From contig JAAYJK010000075.1 of NCBI GenBank assembly GCA_012522955.1, forward strand, positions 1 through 62,516: 62,516 nucleotides of DNA, given 5' to 3'. The notes below the pieces were generated by a model. It did not search any database. It was not told the origin of the DNA and worked only from the letters and a program-made list of their open reading frames with translations. The DNA comes from Syntrophomonadaceae bacterium (GTDB taxonomy: Bacteria; Bacillota; Syntrophomonadia; Syntrophomonadales; Syntrophomonadaceae). Below, one piece after another: positions 27,169 to 36,131 of the stretch. Every line of letters starts with the position of its first letter. The first letter of the stretch is position 1. Both the position numbers and the translations under genes were made by a program.

Positions 27169-28017
27169 TTGGCTAAGATTAAATTGTACGCAGATAATTG
27201 TTGCGATTTGGAGCAGGACTTATTGCAAAAACTTGGAATAAGCTCCTTGGCTTTGAAGGTTAATATAAACGGCAAGAGTTACCGAGACCGGGTGGATTTA
27301 TCTCCCAGCCAATTTTATGAACTGATTAAGGAACCTGGGATTATGCCTACTACTTCTCAAATCAATCCCGCTGAATTTGAGGCAGAATTTAGAAAGATTC
27401 TGGGAGAAGGAGATAATGAAATAATATATATAGCTTTTTCTTCCAGTTTAAGCGGGACCTACCAGTCGGCCTGTATGGCTAGGGATATGGTGGATGCGGA
27501 ACACATTACGGTCATTGACTCTCAAAGTGCATCATTGGGGTATGGCTTGACTTTGATTAGGGCGGCCCAGGCAGTAGCCCGGGGTTTGAACAAGGAGCAG
27601 GTTATACAGGAAATAATGGATAATATAAATAGGATGGAGCATGTTTTTATTGTAGGAGACTTTGAAATGCTGAAAAGAGGTGGCAGAGTAAGCGCTGCCT
27701 CAGCCTTTATCGGGTCCTTGTTAAATATAAAGGTTATCGCTGAAATAAAAGACGGTAAAATTAACCCAGTGGAGAAAGTCAAGGGGTTGAAAAAAGCCAA
27801 AAAGAGACTGCTGGAAATAATGGGCCAGCGGGGTGATCATTTGCCCCAGCAGTTAATGGGCATATCCCATTCCAATGATTATGAGGGAGCCCTGAAAGTT
27901 AAAGATATGATAGCCGAACAATTTGGCTGTGAGAACTTTATCATATCGGAAATCGGAGCCGTAATAGGAGCTCATGTTGGAGCTGGTACCTACTCGGTCT
28001 TTTTCCTGGGCCACTAG
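27169..28017 (+). CDS. DegV-family fatty-acid-binding protein
   Basis: A 282-residue DegV protein. It has the N-terminal IKLYADNCCDL in place of the common TDS motif, TTSQINPAEF, the lipid-carboxylate loop SSSLSGTYQSA, and EMLKRGGRVS. Family members bind long-chain fatty acids and include FakB, which presents fatty acids to the kinase FakA; no FakA partner is visible here. The start is TTG with GAGAGGAGGGA upstream and a sigma-A promoter at 27082. Confidence 0.88.
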   Translation: MAKIKLYADNCCDLEQDLLQKLGISSLALKVNINGKSYRDRVDLSPSQFYELIKEPGIMPTTSQINPAEFEAEFRKILGEGDNEIIYIAFSSSLSGTYQSACMARDMVDAEHITVIDSQSASLGYGLTLIRAAQAVARGLNKEQVIQEIMDNINRMEHVFIVGDFEMLKRGGRVSAASAFIGSLLNIKVIAEIKDGKINPVEKVKGLKKAKKRLLEIMGQRGDHLPQQLMGISHSNDYEGALKVKDMIAEQFGCENFIISEIGAVIGAHVGAGTYSVFFLGH

Positions 28018-28025
28018 ACAGATTT

Positions 28026-28071
28026 AAAGCGGGGATGCTTCTGAATGTTAACTCAGAACTGTCCCCGCTTT
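28026..28071. terminator. Shared hairpin between DegV and glycosyltransferase genes
   Basis: AAAGCGGGGA and TCCCCGCTTT form a 10-bp stem, with an inner TTCTGA/TCAGAA stem inside the 26-base loop. It begins 8 bases after the DegV stop and overlaps the end of the convergent glycosyltransferase gene. A-rich and T-rich flanks are modest. Confidence 0.6.
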
Positions 28072-29072
28072 ACTATTTCCTGGTAGAGTTGGATGTATTC
28101 CTCGATCATTCGCTCCCAGCTGAAGTTGTTTTCCACCCAGTGGCGGCAGTACTGGCGACTAAGGCCTGGCAGCAGGGGCAGAACCTGGCAGGCCTCTTCC
28201 ACTGAGTTTACCAAAAAGCCGCTTTTTCCTTCATCTATTACTTCTGGCATGGAACCCTTGTTAAAAGCTATAATTGGTGTTCCGCAGGCCATAGCTTCTA
28301 CCACACTTAGACCAAAGGGTTCATGAAAATGGATGGGATGAATGAGAGCCAGGGCCCCTCCCATTAGTTGGTTGCGCTGGGCAGGATTGGCTACTCCATA
28401 GTACACAATGTTTTTTCCATCGATATATGGTGCCACTTGCTTATTATAATAGTCTCGGTCTTGGATGATACCGGCTATGATGAGCTTAATCCCTGATTTT
28501 AAGGCGATTTCTATAGATTCGGCAGTTCCTTTGTCCTGGTGTATGCGGCCGAAATACAGCAGGTATTCTCCGACCTGGTCTACCAAATCAAATTGCTTTA
28601 AATCAATGCCGTGATAAATGGTTTTGGTATAATGTAATTCTTCACTTCGATCTGCATTGCTTATGGAAACATAATAATTATGCTGGTTGTATTCTCGATA
28701 TACCGGCACTATTTTCGGGGAAGAAAAGCCATGAATGGTGGTTACCATAGGTGTTTTTACCAGCCGGGTGAATACCAGGGGCAGAAAATCATAGTTGTTG
28801 TGAATTATATCAAATTGGTCTGCTTGCTCGAATAAATGTGCAATATGCAGAGCTTCCCATACCTTGGGGTCCATTTCCGGGTTTTCCTCGTAGGGGAGCG
28901 GACAGATGGAAGCCAAACCGGCCTGGGTGATAGAGTCACCGGTAGCGAATAGGGTTACCTTCAATCCTTTTTTGATTAGGCCTTCAGCCAGCAGAGATAC
29001 TACTAATTCCCAGGGTCCATAATTTCTGGGCGGGGTTCTCCAGGCGATGGGTGATAATAGTGCTATTTTCAT
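28053..29072 (-). CDS. Glycosyltransferase family 4 protein
   Basis: 339 residues with a GT-B fold. The N-terminal PRNYGPWELVVSLLAEGLIK loop binds acceptor, and the C-terminal HEPFGLSVVEAMACGTPIIA motif binds the sugar nucleotide (E-x7-E type). No membrane segment is present. A single gene with no polysaccharide neighbours, so the acceptor is unknown; cytosolic glycoside or envelope glycan synthesis are both possible. Confidence 0.85.
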   Translation of the reverse strand: MKIALLSPIAWRTPPRNYGPWELVVSLLAEGLIKKGLKVTLFATGDSITQAGLASICPLPYEENPEMDPKVWEALHIAHLFEQADQFDIIHNNYDFLPLVFTRLVKTPMVTTIHGFSSPKIVPVYREYNQHNYYVSISNADRSEELHYTKTIYHGIDLKQFDLVDQVGEYLLYFGRIHQDKGTAESIEIALKSGIKLIIAGIIQDRDYYNKQVAPYIDGKNIVYYGVANPAQRNQLMGGALALIHPIHFHEPFGLSVVEAMACGTPIIAFNKGSMPEVIDEGKSGFLVNSVEEACQVLPLLPGLSRQYCRHWVENNFSWERMIEEYIQLYQEIVKRGQF

Positions 29073-29208
29073 GGACTCGGCTCCTGTTGATGAATTTATT
29101 CTGTAGTATTAACTAATTAGGCCATAATATTACATTCGAAAAGCAGCCCCCTGTTTATCACTGTTTTGCTAAAATTTATGTTAAAATTAATCAAAAAGGG
29201 GTATCCAG

Positions 29209-31302
29209 ATGCGGATTAGAGTCAGTGAGTTGATGAACTCCAGCTTACTTTTCTTGCAATACGGACAAAGTGTGGCAGAAGCTGCCCGGCTTTTTGTGGA
29301 AAATGACAATATTTCTGCTCTGCCCGTTCTAGATGATAATCATCAACTGCTGGGGTTTTTAAGCAAAAAGCAATTGCTGGTTGCCCTGGCTGGGGGACTA
29401 TCTTCCCAGGATGGAATAGGCAGCCTGATTAACCGGCAATTCAACAGCATTTCTATCCAGGAGTTCTTGCCACTTATACTGGAAGACAAATTTGAATATA
29501 TGCCGGTTGTAAATGGAGATGAATTGGTGGGCATGCTCTACTATGAGGAAGTGTATCATGCTATCTCCGAACGACTATACGCCAAACATCTGGATATGGA
29601 AGCAAGTATTGATGCGGTATATAATCCGGTTATTTCAATAGATAATGACTACCAAATAGAGATATTTAATAGAGCAGCGGCTAAGCTAATGGGCATGTGG
29701 GCCCAGGCAGTTAGGGGTTCCGATGCCCGGGAAATACTCTGTGATACTGGAGTTTTGGAGCCGTTGCTTAGCGGCTCCCATGCTCCTTTGCCAGCCAATA
29801 AACTACTAATAGGGGGAAGAAGCTTTCTGCCCTATCGTACTGATATTATCAGGGATGAGCGGACTATTGGAGCCATACTGGTTTTACGGGAGATATCAGA
29901 GTTTGAAGAACTGGCCAAAGAATCCGAGTATACCAAAAAGCTTAACCGGGAGCTGGATGCCATAATAGAGTCTTCTTTTGATGGCTTATATGTTACCGAT
30001 GGACAGGCCAATACCCTAATGCTTAACCAGGGCTTTGAACGTATTACCGGGGTCATGGGATATGAGTGTATCGGTCGCAATATGGCGGACCTGGTCAAGG
30101 ACGGTATCTTTTCCCGTTCCGGCACCCTCTTGGCCCTGGAGAAAAGGAAGCGAGTTACTATAACCATTGTTCCCCGCAGCGGCAAGGAAGTTTTAATTAC
30201 CAGCAACCCCATCTTCGATGAACAGGACAATATTATTATGGTGGTCACCAATGTGCGCGATATTACGGAATTAAATGAATTGCAGCGGCGTCTGCAGCAG
30301 GTAGAGGGCTTGCGGCAGCTGTACAAAAGTGAATTACAGCAGCTTAAAATGCAGAATTCTCAGAAAATGGTGGTAAAATCAAGCAAAATGAAGGAATTGC
30401 TGAATCTGGTTACCAGAGTGGCGGGAGTAGACTCCACGGTTCTGATTCAGGGTGAGTCAGGGGTAGGAAAAGAGCTGATAGCGGAAATTATTCATCAGAG
30501 CAGTAAACGGAGGGAAGGCCCTTTTATAAAAGTTAACTGTGGTGCCATTCCTGAAAATCTGCTGGAATCGGAGCTCTTTGGCTATGAAGAAGGAGCTTTT
30601 ACCGGAGCCAGGAAAAGTGGGAAAATCGGCCTGTTTGAACTGGCTAATAATGGCATTCTGTTCCTGGATGAGATAGGGGAACTGCCTTTGGGCTTGCAGG
30701 TGAAACTCTTGCGGGTACTGCAAAACAAGGAGATAAGTAGGGTAGGTGGAAGTAAATCCTTTAAAGTGGATACCCGCATTATGGCTGGAACTAACCAGGA
30801 TTTGATGGAAATGATTAACCAGCAAAAATTCCGATTGGATTTATATTATCGCTTAAATGTTATTCCTATAACAGTGCCCCCCTTAAGGGAAAGGATGGAA
30901 GACACACCGGTATTGGCCAATCACTTTTTGGAAATCTTCAATCAGAAGTACGGAATGAACAAACGTTTTCACAAAAATGTAATAGATTGCTTTATGGAAT
31001 ACCATTGGCCGGGAAATGTGCGGGAATTGCAAAATCTTACCGAACGTTTGATGGTAACCAGCAATGATCGCATTATCAAAACCGCCGATCTGCCTGGGGC
31101 TATAAATAGGCTTTGGTTAAAAAACGATCCCGACCATGGCTTATGCTCATTGCGCCAGACAGTGGAAAATGCGGAGCGACAGCTGCTAGAAAAAGCCTTT
31201 AAACGCTACAAGACTACCTATCAAATTGCTCAAGCCCTGGGGATAAACCAGTCGACGGTGGTTAGAAAAGCGGCCAAATATGGGATTAAAACCCGAAATT
31301 AA
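29209..31302 (+). CDS. Sigma-54 activator with CBS pair and two PAS domains (cluster 2)
   Basis: 697 residues. Two CBS domains (about residues 1-125; VSELMNSSLLFLQYGQSVAE and LPLILEDKFEYMPVVNGDEL) suggest binding of an adenosine nucleotide or derivative. Two PAS domains follow (about 130-235 and 250-355), then a short coiled coil. The AAA+ domain has [16 protein letters not shown] and GILFLDEIGEL. The Fis-type HTH at the end is TYQIAQALGINQSTVVRKA. The start has AAAGGGG upstream. It faces the acyl-CoA dehydrogenase-thiolase operon and is the obvious candidate to act at the promoter 34940-34955. The CBS input may report energy charge or CoA-adenylate state; this is inference. Confidence 0.9.
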   Translation: MRIRVSELMNSSLLFLQYGQSVAEAARLFVENDNISALPVLDDNHQLLGFLSKKQLLVALAGGLSSQDGIGSLINRQFNSISIQEFLPLILEDKFEYMPVVNGDELVGMLYYEEVYHAISERLYAKHLDMEASIDAVYNPVISIDNDYQIEIFNRAAAKLMGMWAQAVRGSDAREILCDTGVLEPLLSGSHAPLPANKLLIGGRSFLPYRTDIIRDERTIGAILVLREISEFEELAKESEYTKKLNRELDAIIESSFDGLYVTDGQANTLMLNQGFERITGVMGYECIGRNMADLVKDGIFSRSGTLLALEKRKRVTITIVPRSGKEVLITSNPIFDEQDNIIMVVTNVRDITELNELQRRLQQVEGLRQLYKSELQQLKMQNSQKMVVKSSKMKELLNLVTRVAGVDSTVLIQGESGVGKELIAEIIHQSSKRREGPFIKVNCGAIPENLLESELFGYEEGAFTGARKSGKIGLFELANNGILFLDEIGELPLGLQVKLLRVLQNKEISRVGGSKSFKVDTRIMAGTNQDLMEMINQQKFRLDLYYRLNVIPITVPPLRERMEDTPVLANHFLEIFNQKYGMNKRFHKNVIDCFMEYHWPGNVRELQNLTERLMVTSNDRIIKTADLPGAINRLWLKNDPDHGLCSLRQTVENAERQLLEKAFKRYKTTYQIAQALGINQSTVVRKAAKYGIKTRN

Positions 31303-31303
31303 A

Positions 31304-31338
31304 AAAGATTGACGGCAGGCAGGGGATGCCTGCCGTCA
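31304..31338 (-). terminator. Terminator of the thiolase/acyl-CoA dehydrogenase operon
   Basis: TGACGGCAGGCA-N5-TGCCTGCCGTCA forms a perfect 12-bp stem. On the minus strand it is followed by ATCTTTTTT. It lies 130 bases past the dehydrogenase stop and immediately after the convergent activator gene, so it may serve both. Confidence 0.85.
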
Positions 31339-31468
31339 GGGGGAATAATATTCTTAGCTTCCAGCCGGGGCCACCTGCAAGAGTGGTGTGCTATGTTGAA
31401 CCGCCTGGAAAATATTTTTTCTACTAGTTAAAGATTTCAACTATTCGTTATAACCAGGATTATGGCTT

Positions 31469-33301
31469 TTACATAAAAGCATCTTCCTGTATATCGATGG
31501 CACTTCTATCCCCGGCCTTCATGGCCTTATGATATCCTAAGATTTCAGGAACATGGTTCATAATATAGAACCTGGCGGTGGCGATTTTACCCTTATAGAA
31601 AGTTGCATCGAAGTGGTCTTCGCCCAGTTCGGCCAGCTTCTTGGCCGCCAATAAGGCCTGAGAGAGCATGAGCTTGCCGCAGTAGACTCTGGCCCCTGCA
31701 TGCATGGTGCGAGTAGTGAAGAGTTGTTTCATCTGCCTATCTCCTTTGGTCCAGGCATCATTCATTTCAACAATCTCTTTGAAAGCACTCATGCACTCTG
31801 CCATCATGTCAAATTCAGCTGCGAATTGCTCAGTCCTCTGACCGGAGATGAAGTCGTCGATTTCAGCCACCCACTTTTTGAATGGTTCGCCGCCCTTCAT
31901 GGTGAACTTTCTGCCGGTATAGTCCTGGGCCTGGATAAAGTTGGTGCCTTCCCAGATGCCATAGATCACTACGTCCCGGTATAGTTCAGCTCCGGCATAC
32001 TCTTCCATGAAGCCGTAGCCGCCGTGACACTGTATGGCTTCACCGGTGGTAATTCTGGCCATGTCGGAGGTGTACGCCTTGCACAAGGGGTTATTGATCA
32101 TGAACATGTCATGATAGTATTCTCTTTCTTCCGGTGTAGGAGCGTCTTTGGATAGGTCCACATAGAGATAGGATTGGTAAATCAAGGCCCGGGTGGCTTC
32201 CAAGACGGATTTCTGTAACAATAGCATGCGGCGGACGTCTTCGTGCTCAATGATCCGGACGCTGGGGCCCTTGGGATTGGTGGAATGCCTGCTCTGAACC
32301 CGTACTTTCGTGTAATCCAAAGCGGCATAGTATGCTGAGCCCATGCAACCCAGGGCAAATAAGCCGGTGTTCAGACGCTCTTCGTTCATAAAGGTGAACA
32401 TCTGGGACATACCTATGCCGCGGCCGTCTACCACTTCTACTTCACCTAGCATCCAGCCGTAACAATTGTCGTTTTCGCCCATGGCCAGGGTTAGGGTCGA
32501 AGAACCATGAATACCCATCTTGTGCTCAATACCCACGGAGGTTACGTCGTTCCATGCGCCCAGGGAACCATCATCATTGACCCAGAATTTGGGCACTATA
32601 AACAGAGATATACCGGCGGTACCTGCTTTGGATCCCGGAGTTTTGGCCAACATTAAGTGGATAATGTTTTCCGCCAAGTCATGGTCACCGGAGGTGATAA
32701 AGCATTTAGTCCCTTTCATCTTATAGATGTGGGGTTTATCGGTGGGGGTGGCCCGGCTTTGAAGGGCGCCTACGTCAGATCCTGCACCGGGTTCGGTCAG
32801 GCCCATGGTGCCGCACCATTCACCACTATACATCTTGGGAAGGAACAATTCCTTTTGCTTTTCGGTGCCATATTCCTGGAACACGGTGGTAGCACCCTGA
32901 GTCAGACACCAGAACATGACTATGGACGGGGAGGCAGCGGATTGCATTTCCAGAATGGGAGAGTACCAGGCCAGGGGTATCTTGCCTTCGCCCCGGAATC
33001 CAAACTGGGGCCCTAACTCGGCATCCATAATGGTTTTGTAGACAGTCTTGAAAGATTCAGGAGTTACCACGGCATGTTCCTCGCCGCCCACAAAGGTAGC
33101 GCCGGGGTCATCGGCATCTTTGTTGGCCGGGCACATAACGTCACGACATACTTTAAAGTTAAGGTCCAGGAAATTATCCACGTCATCGATGGCGTAGTAA
33201 TCTTTGTAAGCATCCAGGGATAATAGAGTGTCCATGTCCAGCCATTCTTTAATCTGGAACTTAATGTCCCTCATCTGATACAACCAATTATAATGTGCCA
33301 T
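31469..33301 (-). CDS. Large acyl-CoA dehydrogenase with C-terminal extension
   Basis: 610 residues, about 200 longer than classical acyl-CoA dehydrogenases. The core has GTMGLTEPGAGSDVGALQSR (about 163-182), CHGGYGFMEEYAGAELYRDV and the catalytic IWEGTNFIQAQDYTGRK (Glu retained). The remaining 130 residues form the helical C-terminal domain of the branch that includes 3-methylmercaptopropionyl-CoA dehydrogenase (DmdC). The true substrate is unknown and could be a short- or branched-chain acyl-CoA. The start has GGAGGAG 7 bases upstream. It lies 142 bp after thiolase and is likely co-transcribed from the sigma-54 promoter at 34940. Confidence 0.88.
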   Translation of the reverse strand: MAHYNWLYQMRDIKFQIKEWLDMDTLLSLDAYKDYYAIDDVDNFLDLNFKVCRDVMCPANKDADDPGATFVGGEEHAVVTPESFKTVYKTIMDAELGPQFGFRGEGKIPLAWYSPILEMQSAASPSIVMFWCLTQGATTVFQEYGTEKQKELFLPKMYSGEWCGTMGLTEPGAGSDVGALQSRATPTDKPHIYKMKGTKCFITSGDHDLAENIIHLMLAKTPGSKAGTAGISLFIVPKFWVNDDGSLGAWNDVTSVGIEHKMGIHGSSTLTLAMGENDNCYGWMLGEVEVVDGRGIGMSQMFTFMNEERLNTGLFALGCMGSAYYAALDYTKVRVQSRHSTNPKGPSVRIIEHEDVRRMLLLQKSVLEATRALIYQSYLYVDLSKDAPTPEEREYYHDMFMINNPLCKAYTSDMARITTGEAIQCHGGYGFMEEYAGAELYRDVVIYGIWEGTNFIQAQDYTGRKFTMKGGEPFKKWVAEIDDFISGQRTEQFAAEFDMMAECMSAFKEIVEMNDAWTKGDRQMKQLFTTRTMHAGARVYCGKLMLSQALLAAKKLAELGEDHFDATFYKGKIATARFYIMNHVPEILGYHKAMKAGDRSAIDIQEDAFM

Positions 33302-33443
33302 TATTAGACTCCTCCTATTTTTTATTCTAGTTTGTAAGCAGGCACTGTATTGGCCGAAAGGATTGGCCTAGGCCACCGATCCATTCGGCTATCTATTATA
33401 CAGCAAGAACCAAGCTTATCACTTTGCAGGTTGCTTACCTGCT

Positions 33444-34634
33444 TTAAAGCATTTCGAATACCGTAGTACAGCCCATGCCACCTCCGATACAGAGTGTAGC
33501 CAGACCAGTCTTCAGATTACGCTTTTGCATTTCATAAAGTAATGTGACAATAATCCGGGCTCCAGAACAGCCGATAGGATGGCCTAGAGCGATAGCGCCT
33601 CCATTAACATTGACTTTATCCATCTTATCAGACCAGCCACAGTCCCTAGCTACAGCTATGGATTGGGCGGCAAAGGCTTCATTGGCTTCAATCAGGTCAA
33701 TATCGTCTATGGTCATGCCCGCCTTGGCAAGGGCTTTCTTGGTGGCAGGAATGGGACCCAGGCCCATTACTGATGGATCTACTCCACCGGAGGCATAGCT
33801 GACGATTCTGGCTACCGCTTTGATTCCCAGCTCATCTGCCTTTTCTTTAGACATTACGATCATAGCTGCTGCACCATCATTTATCCCGGAGGAACTACCT
33901 GCAGTTACGGTTCCGCCTTTTTTAAAGGATGGCGCCAGCTTGGCCATCTGTTCCCGGGTTGCCATCCGGGGATGTTCATCGGTATCAAATACCTTTTCGC
34001 CTTTTTTAGTTTTAATGACAACCGGAACTATTTCATCTTTAAACTTGCCGCCTGCAATAGCTTCAGCAGTTCTAACCTGACTAACATACCCAAAATCATC
34101 CAGTTCTTCACGGGTTATGCCATATTGATCCACCACATTTTCAGCGGTAATTCCCATATGGTAGCCGTTGAAAATTTCCCACAAGCCGTCATAAACCATG
34201 CCATCTATCAGGTCCCCCTTGAACATGTTCATTCTATAACCCCAACGAGCATTAGGCAGGTAATAGGGATGAGCACTCATATTCTCCATGCCACCGGCCA
34301 GAATAATATCTGCATCCCCGGCTTTAATTATCTGAGCGGCTAGCTGGACTGACCTCATCCCAGAAGCGCATACTTTGTTAATGGTAAAAGCGGTGGTTTC
34401 CTTAGGAATTCCAGCATGTATCATCGCCTGGCGGGCTACGTTTTGGCCTTGTCCGCCCTGTAATACACAGCCAAAGATTACTTCTTCCACCTGCTCCGGC
34501 TGGATTCCGGCCCTTTTGATTGCTTCTTCCATGACAATTCTGCCCAGTTCTATGGTTTTGGTGTCTTTAAGCGTACCCCCGAAGGTTCCTATGGCTGTAC
34601 GGCACAGACCGACAACAACGACTTCTTTTGACAC
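33444..34634 (-). CDS. Acetyl-CoA acetyltransferase (thiolase)
   Basis: 396 residues, normal for a degradative or biosynthetic thiolase II. It cleaves acetoacetyl-CoA to two acetyl-CoA in this context. Nucleophile Cys89 is in [12 protein letters not shown], His is in [17 protein letters not shown] and the second Cys is in [16 protein letters not shown]. The start at GTG 34634 is chosen because GGAGAGGTGG lies 6 bases before it; longer readings to 34742 add a sequence unlike any thiolase. First gene behind the sigma-54 promoter at 34940, leaving a 5' leader of about 300 bases. Confidence 0.93.
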   Translation of the reverse strand: MSKEVVVVGLCRTAIGTFGGTLKDTKTIELGRIVMEEAIKRAGIQPEQVEEVIFGCVLQGGQGQNVARQAMIHAGIPKETTAFTINKVCASGMRSVQLAAQIIKAGDADIILAGGMENMSAHPYYLPNARWGYRMNMFKGDLIDGMVYDGLWEIFNGYHMGITAENVVDQYGITREELDDFGYVSQVRTAEAIAGGKFKDEIVPVVIKTKKGEKVFDTDEHPRMATREQMAKLAPSFKKGGTVTAGSSSGINDGAAAMIVMSKEKADELGIKAVARIVSYASGGVDPSVMGLGPIPATKKALAKAGMTIDDIDLIEANEAFAAQSIAVARDCGWSDKMDKVNVNGGAIALGHPIGCSGARIIVTLLYEMQKRNLKTGLATLCIGGGMGCTTVFEML

Positions 34635-34939
34635 TATTGTCCACCTCTCCTTCATATAAATAATAAATACATAATCCCAAACCCCAAGTCTCAATGATGA
34701 ATAATGATTTTGAATGGCATCATCGCAGTTGATAAAAAGCATTATCCCCCCTTTAGCATTATTTAAATTAATACAAAAACTAACTACTCCCGGAGAAGTA
34801 GAAAGGCAAGACCATTAGCATTAAGTAGAACTGCGGCTCAAGCTACCATGAAGACCGTATTAGCAATCAAGCTATATACGAAATTAAATGATATGAGTAT
34901 AAAATCAGAAGTAGTTATCTCTATCTCTAAAAAGAAATA

Positions 34940-34955
34940 TGCAATATGTATGCCA
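34940..34955 (-). promoter_or_regulatory. Sigma-54 promoter of beta-oxidation cluster 2
   Basis: On the minus strand TGGCATACATATTGCA, a full match to TGGCAYR-N4-TTGCW. It faces thiolase. Three identical dyads lie 79, 102 and 181 bp upstream (centre to -24), and a CBS-PAS activator gene lies at the other end of the cluster. Confidence 0.78.
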
Positions 34956-35024
34956 AATCATGGCAATAAAAGCGGCTGTAAAAATGGGGCTTAGAGCAGC
35001 TTGCTGCTTGAAGCTAAAAAGAAT

Positions 35025-35142
35025 AATGCATGAAAGCATTAAAATAAAATGCGGAATTGCATTACCCGAAAAAATGTACTTGCTTCGACCATGCTAGATT
35101 AAATTATTACAAAAAAAGCAAGTGTAAATGCATACTTGCATT
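35025..35142 (-). promoter_or_regulatory. Three enhancer dyads AATGC-N6-GCATT
   Basis: Exact AATGC-N6-GCATT dyads at 35025-35040, 35048-35063 and 35127-35142, with different 6-base centres (ATGAAA, GGAATT, ATACTT). Conserved arms with variable centres of constant length are what a dimeric HTH activator would select. The set lies upstream of the sigma-54 promoter at 34940. The rest of the gap up to 35383 is AT-rich and shows only minor palindromes. Confidence 0.72.
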
Positions 35143-35383
35143 AATATCATCGGGTCGTATACTGTTTCTATTATAAATGATATTTGCTGGTAATAATACA
35201 GTAAATTACCAAAAAATCCTCTTTTAAGAGGAAAAAGGCAAAGGCTTTTATTTCTCTTCGATTTGAGGTACTCTGATATTACTGACTCAACTGTTGGTAA
35301 TGTGGCAGCAATGTTTACCGAATCACCCCTTTAGCTGAACCGGAAAGCAGGAGTCGTTAATTTGTATTAAGGAGCTAAATAAT

Positions 35384-36046
35384 TTGTTTCCACTTCGCGA
35401 TAGTACCCCTAGTGAATCTTTTCCCATGGTTACAGTGCTTTTGATATTAATCAACTTGGCCGTGTTTATTCTGGAGATAATGGCAGGACCTGAGCTGCTA
35501 AATCAACTGGTTTATGTATTCGGTCTGGTACCAGCTTATCTGAATGAACCGGGGACCTTGATTTCTTATTATCCACTTTTGACCTCCATCTTTTTGCATG
35601 GAGGCTGGATGCATCTTATTGGCAATATGTGGATTTTATGGCTGTTTGGCGACAACATTGAAGATCATATGGGTTCCGGTCGATTTTTATTATTTTATCT
35701 AGTATGCGGGCTGGCCGCCGGAATGGCTCATTATTATATTAATCCCCAATCCAGTATTCCGGTAGTAGGAGCTTCCGGGGCAGTAGCCGGAGTTATGGGT
35801 GCTTACTTTTTAATGTTCAGACATGCCCGGATACTGACTTTTGTACCTCCCTTTTTCCTTTTTACCTTACCGGCCTGGGTCTATTTGGGCTTTTGGGTTT
35901 TAAGCCAGTTGTATTGTGGAACCGCAGATGTGATTGCGGCTAATTCCTGTGGTTCCATTGCTTTTTGGGCCCATATCGGAGGTTTTGGCGCCGGCATGCT
36001 TTTGCACCGGATCTTTCTAATCAAGGAACCTCACTCCCTCCCATAA
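35384..36046 (+). CDS. Rhomboid-family intramembrane serine protease
   Basis: 220 residues with six hydrophobic helices. The family L1-loop element is HGGWMHLIGNMWILWLFGDN. Catalytic Ser is in VVGASGAVAGVMGAYF and catalytic His in FWAHIGGFGAGML, so the enzyme should be active. The start is TTG with AAGGAG 9 bases upstream. A stand-alone gene; substrate unknown. Confidence 0.9.
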   Translation: MFPLRDSTPSESFPMVTVLLILINLAVFILEIMAGPELLNQLVYVFGLVPAYLNEPGTLISYYPLLTSIFLHGGWMHLIGNMWILWLFGDNIEDHMGSGRFLLFYLVCGLAAGMAHYYINPQSSIPVVGASGAVAGVMGAYFLMFRHARILTFVPPFFLFTLPAWVYLGFWVLSQLYCGTADVIAANSCGSIAFWAHIGGFGAGMLLHRIFLIKEPHSLP

Positions 36047-36131
36047 TGTAATAGGAGCAAGGTTCTCTTGTTCCGTGCAGTAATTCCATAGGTAAAATCC
36101 TTGGTCAAGCCATTACTATCATAAGACTGGA

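Noticed and set aside
33302-33443. Separate sigma-54 promoter for the large acyl-CoA dehydrogenase
   Set aside because: No GG-N10-GC pair with supporting bases was found in the 142-bp gap; co-transcription with thiolase is simpler.
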